Below are positions 62,292 through 64,000 of a stretch of 64,000 nucleotides of DNA, piece after piece. The position numbers and the translations under genes are program-made. Each line of letters opens with the position of its first letter. Within the stretch, counting starts at the first letter, position 1. The DNA is taken from the NCBI GenBank assembly GCA_012295275.1, contig CM022672.1:16637166-16701165 (forward strand), written 5' to 3'. Origin of the DNA: Chrysomallon squamiferum (lineage: Eukaryota; Mollusca; Gastropoda; Neomphalida; Peltospiridae). The notes under the pieces were generated by a model. It had not been told where the DNA came from, searched no databases, and was given only the letters and a program-made list of their open reading frames with translations.

Positions 62292-63543
62292 TACACATAC
62301 ACACACGCACACACACACGCACGCACAGACACACACCTTTGGAATGGTTAGATGATAGGAGATACAGTACGCCGCCGGTACTATGTTAGCGGCGGTCACA
62401 ATCGAGGAACTATTAATAAGCCCAGAGTAAAAAATACGTCTTTATCGCCGTGGTTAATTTGCAAAAAAAAAACGTGCGAGACCACTGAACGTAACGCAGA
62501 AGCATACGATATCGAGTATGATGCAGTCGCAAATCAGTGATGACTGACAATCAGTGACGAAACTATGACTCGGAAACTCGATTACCGGCCTGGCTCGTTT
62601 TAATGCCGGAGGTAAAATTCCCCGAATTTAATAAGCGCCCCGGTGGTATTTCGACCCAGCACGGTATTTGTATTTAGTCTATGTGACAACTCATAACTCA
62701 GTTAATTTTCACATCGTCATATGAAAATTAACGTAAATTTATCGTCAGTTAGATTTTACTAACAGGACAGACCTTGTTATAAAACAAACATGTCTAATTT
62801 ATCAGGAAATAATTTGGTTTATTGTGTAAAGGTGACCGCCTCTTTATTCACTCAAGATGAATATTTTATAATGAATTAACAGAGAGAATGAAAATTTGAC
62901 CTCTCTACCAAGAAATACATTTAAAATGTCTGTTTAAACAAAATTTTGATAAATTTCATTTATGAAGATACTGTACCTGTCAGTAAAATAACATGAAGCT
63001 ATCAGTAAAATAAAACATCGTTTCAGAATAAACCAGGGATAAATTAATTACCTTTTGTTAGTAATGTTCAATTAGTATTAAACATATTTTCTAGAAGATT
63101 CTTTAATCTGAAACTAATAAAAAGTTGAATATTACGTTATTCTGTAGCAATAAATAATATATATTAAGTAATATTTTAAACTGAAAAATTAATTTTCTTT
63201 GTTCTTAAAATGTGATTTTATCAATATTTAAAAACAGTTAGCAATGATTTTTAGCCATTTTGTGAAATACCTAGAATTTTCAGTCATTTCGTATATGATT
63301 ACAAGTACTTTGCAAAATGACTGATTTGTTCAGCAATTACTCATAATGACTGGTTTCACAGAAGGTTATATAATTATATGAAAACTAACTTTACAGTGTC
63401 GGCATGAATCTGCCGACACTTTACTCAAATAAAAACACAAATAACAATTTATTCTTGCATTACCAAAATTTATCCTGAATTTGGAAGGGTACTTACTTCC
63501 TTCTGCCAGTCCTGCATTTTTTTCTCATATAAATGATTACGAT
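45814..63543 (-). CDS. SVEP1-like transmembrane mosaic protein, 26 exons, 5' end outside the window
   Basis: Read on the minus strand, 26 GT-AG exons with matching phases encode at least 1,480 residues. Order: short lead-in, Sushi, a furin-site exon, HYR, Sushi, Sushi, HYR, Sushi, Sushi, cleavage module A, two ephrin-receptor-like (GCC2_GCC3) repeats, pentraxin/LamG, two EGF, TSP1, Sushi, cleavage module B, a third ephrin-like repeat, short linker, transmembrane helix and a 70-residue cytoplasmic tail. The mix matches SVEP1-type adhesion proteins, but those I know are secreted. A cell-surface adhesion or matrix-binding role is inferred. Basic sites RRRKR, RRKR and RQKR suggest furin processing. 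Two defects are visible: the exon at 55283-55469 is 2 nt short of keeping frame, and the exon at 54105-54314 has an in-frame TGA at 54220-54222. Both exons are phase 1-1 and skippable. The rest is intact, so it may be an active gene with skipped exons, a damaged allele, an assembly error or a recent pseudogene. Confidence 0.85.
46462..46552 (-). CDS. Mosaic gene exon: transmembrane helix
   Basis: Phase 1 in, 2 out, donor gtgagt. Encodes about 23 hydrophobic residues (VIAVSVSVTFLLISIVILTF) followed by LLVRNF, a type I membrane anchor. Confidence 0.88.
46808..46843. repeat. (CT)n microsatellite
   Basis: About 18 CT units near a small exon of the mosaic gene. Confidence 0.9.
46873..46899 (-). 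CDS. Mosaic gene 27-nt micro-exon before the membrane helix
   Basis: Acceptor ttttcag, donor gtaagt, phase 1-1. Encodes VKQLSNPAS, a juxtamembrane linker. Confidence 0.75.
47534..47579. repeat. (ATT)n microsatellite
   Basis: About 15 ATT units. Confidence 0.9.
47725..47880 (-). CDS. Mosaic gene exon: third ephrin-receptor-like (GCC2_GCC3) repeat
   Basis: Phase 1-1, 156 nt. Pattern IPCGQGSF-ACVLCGRGSYQ-G-CEQCPDGWTT-SDC, the typical Cys/Gly spacing of this domain. Confidence 0.88.
48239..48421 (-). CDS. Mosaic gene exon: cleavage module B, second part
   Basis: Phase 1-1, 183 nt, donor gttagt. A helix-like stretch (ALLESAMQRLQENAEVGRF), strands, then C-SEGMISYSYF-C. Parallels the second half of module A at 53339-53609. 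Confidence 0.8.
48586..48735. repeat. (CTA)n/(CTG)n triplet array
   Basis: Imperfect triplets over about 150 bases. Confidence 0.88.
48968..49219 (-). CDS. Mosaic gene exon: cleavage module B, first part (RQKR site)
   Basis: Phase 1-1, 252 nt. Four Cys (LHC, IEC, AKC, VGC) then ETERQKRDV, a furin-type site, then a beta-like stretch. Paralogous to 53799-53974 plus the start of 53339-53609. Confidence 0.83.
49462..49665 (-). CDS. Mosaic gene exon: Sushi/CCP domain
   Basis: Phase 1-1, 204 nt, donor gtaagt. CKEIAAPSNGFLTCE opening, CTFGCDDGF centre, closing with W and PFC: a complete CCP with several N-glycosylation sequons. Confidence 0.87.
49862..50032 (-). CDS. Mosaic gene exon: thrombospondin type 1 repeat
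   Basis: Phase 1-1, 171 nt. WAEWEDWSTCSVSCGVGIRT followed by a basic run, CTDPSP and CNETACP: all TSP1 hallmarks, including the WxxWxxW C-mannosylation motif. Confidence 0.92.
50408..50638 (-). CDS. Mosaic gene exon: two EGF-like domains
   Basis: Phase 1-1, 231 nt. First EGF starts NNCLSSPCYHGNC, second starts DIDNCLENMCENNGTC and ends CACSDVFTGELC. The true donor is gtgcgt, not the nearer gtcagt, because only the former gives the phase needed by the TSP1 exon. Confidence 0.9.
50866..51036 (-). CDS. Mosaic gene exon: pentraxin/LamG domain, last part
   Basis: Phase 1-1, 171 nt. GNSFSGSVSQFNIWSDMSLL matches the end of pentraxin-like domains. Confidence 0.82.
51190..51232. repeat. (AAT)n microsatellite
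   Basis: Short AAT array in an intron of the mosaic gene. Confidence 0.8.
51446..51612 (-). CDS. Mosaic gene exon: pentraxin/LamG domain, middle
   Basis: Phase 2 in, 1 out, 167 nt. ITDEFWHFLKIDINRT and VSVDGEVGI resemble the WHH...DG core of pentraxins. Confidence 0.82.
51840..52050 (-). CDS. Mosaic gene exon: pentraxin/LamG domain, first part
   Basis: Phase 1 in, 2 out, 211 nt. ENRFVISWWIRTNYSEKKK resembles the first strands of a concanavalin-like jelly roll. Confidence 0.8.
52144..52305 (-). CDS. Mosaic gene exon: second ephrin-receptor-like repeat
   Basis: Phase 1-1, 162 nt. CQAGYMSRTG-CSPCELSTYQPEQGQ-CIACPGSMTT-GC. Confidence 0.9.
52320..52840. other. Mosaic gene intron, nothing recognised
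   Basis: AT-rich, with recurring 'aactaacagtaata/aaattaataact' phrases that look like degenerate short repeats. No exon signals. Confidence 0.5.
52843..53004 (-). CDS. Mosaic gene exon: first ephrin-receptor-like repeat
   Basis: Phase 1-1, 162 nt, donor gtaagt. DPCDKGSFHN-CVLCAKGKFQNSEGK-CQRCPSGKTT-SC. Same length as the next repeat exon, which suggests tandem exon duplication. Confidence 0.9.
53339..53609 (-). CDS. Mosaic gene exon: cleavage module A, second part (RRKR site)
   Basis: Phase 0 in, 1 out, 271 nt. VVCGASTRRKRATD, then a beta/alpha stretch and C-PSGHLPNYRTFK-C. Pairs with 53799-53974. Confidence 0.85.
53799..53974 (-). CDS. Mosaic gene exon: cleavage module A, first part
   Basis: Phase 1 in, 0 out, 176 nt, acceptor ttcacag, donor gtattt. 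Three Cys (GDC, IDC, KKC) in a mostly helical segment. The fourth Cys is in the next exon. Confidence 0.8.
54028..54080. repeat. (TTA)n microsatellite
   Basis: About 16 units, just downstream of a Sushi exon donor. Confidence 0.9.
54105..54314 (-). CDS. Mosaic gene exon: Sushi domain with an in-frame TGA
   Basis: Phase 1-1, 210 nt, donor gtaagt. CPVLRAPDNGAMVC opens a CCP. After FCQLMC the codon at 54222-54220 is TGA, then NGTDVPRSF continues to GIWN. Both splice sites and the rest of the domain are intact. Confidence 0.75.
54579..54776 (-). CDS. Mosaic gene exon: Sushi/CCP domain
   Basis: Phase 1-1, 198 nt. CEQGYRYGSPCYFFCDQDF centre, CEKMG, W and PTC end. Confidence 0.85.
54885..55139 (-). 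CDS. Mosaic gene exon: HYR domain (single exon)
   Basis: Phase 1-1, 255 nt. Starts PKFVPYPRVITAFADRGSNS and ends with GVHLIEFHAADSSGNEA, the typical close of HYR domains. Confidence 0.88.
55283..55469 (-). CDS. Mosaic gene exon: Sushi domain with a frameshift
   Basis: 187 nt where a multiple of three is needed for phase 1-1. ECPPLE is in the entry frame, and PFGMELQCSDNWKFRSICSF onward is in the exit frame. The break falls in a CT run (55445-55450 on the plus strand); a missing CT unit would explain it. Confidence 0.75.
55578..55769 (-). CDS. Mosaic gene exon: Sushi/CCP domain
   Basis: Phase 1-1, 192 nt, donor gtaaga. CAPAPPKVSDGYRIC, CWYGCYEGHELIG, GEWSAPFPFC. Confidence 0.9.
56111..56232 (-). 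CDS. Mosaic gene exon: HYR domain, second half
   Basis: Phase 2 in, 1 out, 122 nt. FTIMRYTAQDRAGNMATCSF is a textbook HYR end. Confidence 0.9.
56718..56779. repeat. Near-perfect AT-rich palindrome, 31-bp arms
   Basis: The arms meet with no loop. Pairing is complete except for one mismatch 12 bases into the 28-bp core. It lies in the intron that splits the first HYR domain and is followed by (TA)n. Confidence 0.85.
56796..56840. repeat. (TA)n microsatellite
   Basis: About 22 TA units beside the palindrome. Confidence 0.9.
57058..57184 (-). CDS. Mosaic gene exon: HYR domain, first half
   Basis: Phase 1 in, 2 out, 127 nt, donor gtgagt. RPQITGCPSDIHVTAD opening and VSWKEPTAYDN core. Confidence 0.9.
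57185..57901. other. Mosaic gene intron, nothing recognised
   Basis: AT-rich intron sequence with T- and A-rich runs. No exon, RNA or repeat family recognised. Confidence 0.5.
57902..57973 (-). CDS. Mosaic gene exon: furin-site linker (RRRKR)
   Basis: Phase 1-1, 72 nt, acceptor aaatttatag, donor gtaatt. Encodes EHRRRKRGWGKD then a two-Cys segment CWIFGC. A strongly basic cleavage motif between Sushi and HYR. Confidence 0.8.
58473..58668 (-). CDS. Mosaic gene exon: Sushi-like domain
   Basis: Phase 0 in, 1 out, 196 nt, donor gtgaga. CSSVCSTRDLPAEPGSLDC, CKFLCETS, CHSGQWQGGNTNC. Confidence 0.85.
59293..59300. promoter_or_regulatory. CRE-type palindrome TGACGTCA
   Basis: Perfect consensus in an intron of the mosaic gene. 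Function not shown. Confidence 0.3.
59870..60065. mobile_element. Possible transposon remnant with repeated ATTCrTTAT motifs
   Basis: Four or more copies of a 'ttCrTTAT' phrase (gttcgttattctc, attcattatgcc, attcattataag and similar) within 200 bases, in both less and more decayed form. No target-site duplication found. Confidence 0.3.
60954..60983. repeat. (TA)n microsatellite
   Basis: About 15 TA units. Confidence 0.88.
61773..61780. promoter_or_regulatory. CRE-type palindrome TGACGTCA
   Basis: Perfect consensus in an intron of the mosaic gene. Function not shown. Confidence 0.3.
62217..62336. repeat. (CT)n-(CA)n compound microsatellite
   Basis: About 32 CT units then imperfect CA units. 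Confidence 0.93.
63395..63420. repeat. GC-rich hairpin, 10-bp perfect stem
   Basis: AGTGTCGGCA and its exact inverse complement flank a six-base loop (tgaatc). It stands out in AT-rich intron DNA. Confidence 0.7.
63497..63543 (-). CDS. Mosaic gene first visible exon
   Basis: 47 nt, acceptor attattcag, donor gtaagt, phase 1 in, 0 out. Encodes DRNHLYEKKMQDWQKE, joining in phase to CSSVC of the next exon. A phase-1 acceptor means more exons lie upstream, outside the window. Confidence 0.6.
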
Positions 63544-64000
63544 CTGAATAATCTGATTAATTCGTGAACTTTGGTACTTGAAATGGGATGTAAGTACAGC
63601 ATATTTTGTTACAATCTACATTTAAGTTTTAGGCAATGAATTCTGATTATATCTTGTGCTATTGAACAAAAAGAACGCTTAGGTTATTATTTTATTTTCT
63701 ACATTATCGTCTTAAAGAATCTACGAAAAATCTCATTTAAAAAAAGAAAAATAATAATAAATAACGAGTTTAAGCAGCAATGACACTTAAGTTTTATAAA
63801 CTAATTATTACGAATAACAAAATTCATTCAACTGTCTTTAGGAAATTCGCGAAAACTACAAGACACACTAAAAAAAACTGCCATAGAATTGGGCTAAAGG
63901 TTTAAACACCTCCCTTTTATAATTACTGTAGCAGGAGATAAATATGTAACGCCTCCGAAAGAAATGCTAACACTATAATTATTATTTACTGAAGTCATTA
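63544..64000. other. Window edge, intron of the mosaic gene
   Basis: AT-rich, no exon signals seen on either strand. Confidence 0.5.

Larger units (their letters stand above)
58669..63496 (-). other. Mosaic gene intron, 4.8 kb
   Basis: Holds a poly(A) run at 58917-58938, AAT/CAA triplets at 59000-59090, TGACGTCA at 59293 and 61773, a block of repeated ATTCrTTAT phrases at 59870-60060, a (TA)n at 60954, (CT)n-(CA)n at 62217-62336 and a CpG-richer stretch at 62360-62660. Open frames on both strands lack domains. Confidence 0.5.

Overview
This window is AT-rich eukaryotic DNA (about two thirds A+T by eye). It has long introns, very dense microsatellites and GT-AG spliced genes. Protein families, exon style and repeats point to a lophotrochozoan invertebrate, most likely a mollusc (gastropod-like). 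There is no operon structure, rRNA or CRISPR, and no complete tRNA gene.

Four protein-coding genes can be supported. (1) 3948-5255 (+): a complete single-exon class A GPCR, closest in my reading to GPR83/neuropeptide receptors, with a 3' splice site just upstream that suggests a 5'UTR intron. (2) 12019-23224 (+): a 16-exon gene I could assemble from start to stop by splice phase. It encodes a 529-residue secreted or membrane-tethered protein with six ShKT domains, a Ser/Thr/Pro-rich stretch and a C-terminal 10-cysteine VWC domain. (3) 26743-43650 (+): a two-pore-domain (K2P) potassium channel of three exons. The two large exons are certain; a five-codon first exon 14 kb upstream is inferred from start codon, donor, phase and a TATA box. 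(4) 63543-45814 (-): at least 26 exons of an SVEP1-like extracellular mosaic protein (Sushi, HYR, ephrin-receptor-like/GCC2_GCC3, pentraxin/LamG, EGF, TSP1), ending in a transmembrane helix and a cytoplasmic tail. Its 5' end lies beyond the window. Genes 3 and 4 converge tail to tail across 43.7-45.8 kb.

The most notable points are in gene 4. It has a membrane-anchored architecture, three furin-type sites, and a duplicated 'four Cys - RxKR - two Cys' module that I do not recognise as a named domain. It also carries two apparent disabling changes in separate Sushi exons: a 2-nt frameshift and an in-frame TGA. All exons in that part are phase 1-1, so skipping either exon would keep the frame.

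Non-genic DNA holds (GA)n, (CA)n, (TTA)n, (GATA)n and mononucleotide arrays. It also holds a roughly 0.6-0.8 kb inverted repeat with a 3-kb spacer inside K2P intron 1, one arm of which was later hit by a tRNA-derived SINE; a second, 5'-truncated copy of the same SINE in a ShKT-gene intron; a near-perfect 62-bp AT palindrome; and five full TGACGTCA palindromes, two within 52 bp. The four genes have no evident shared pathway; they look like ordinary neighbours in an intron-rich animal genome.
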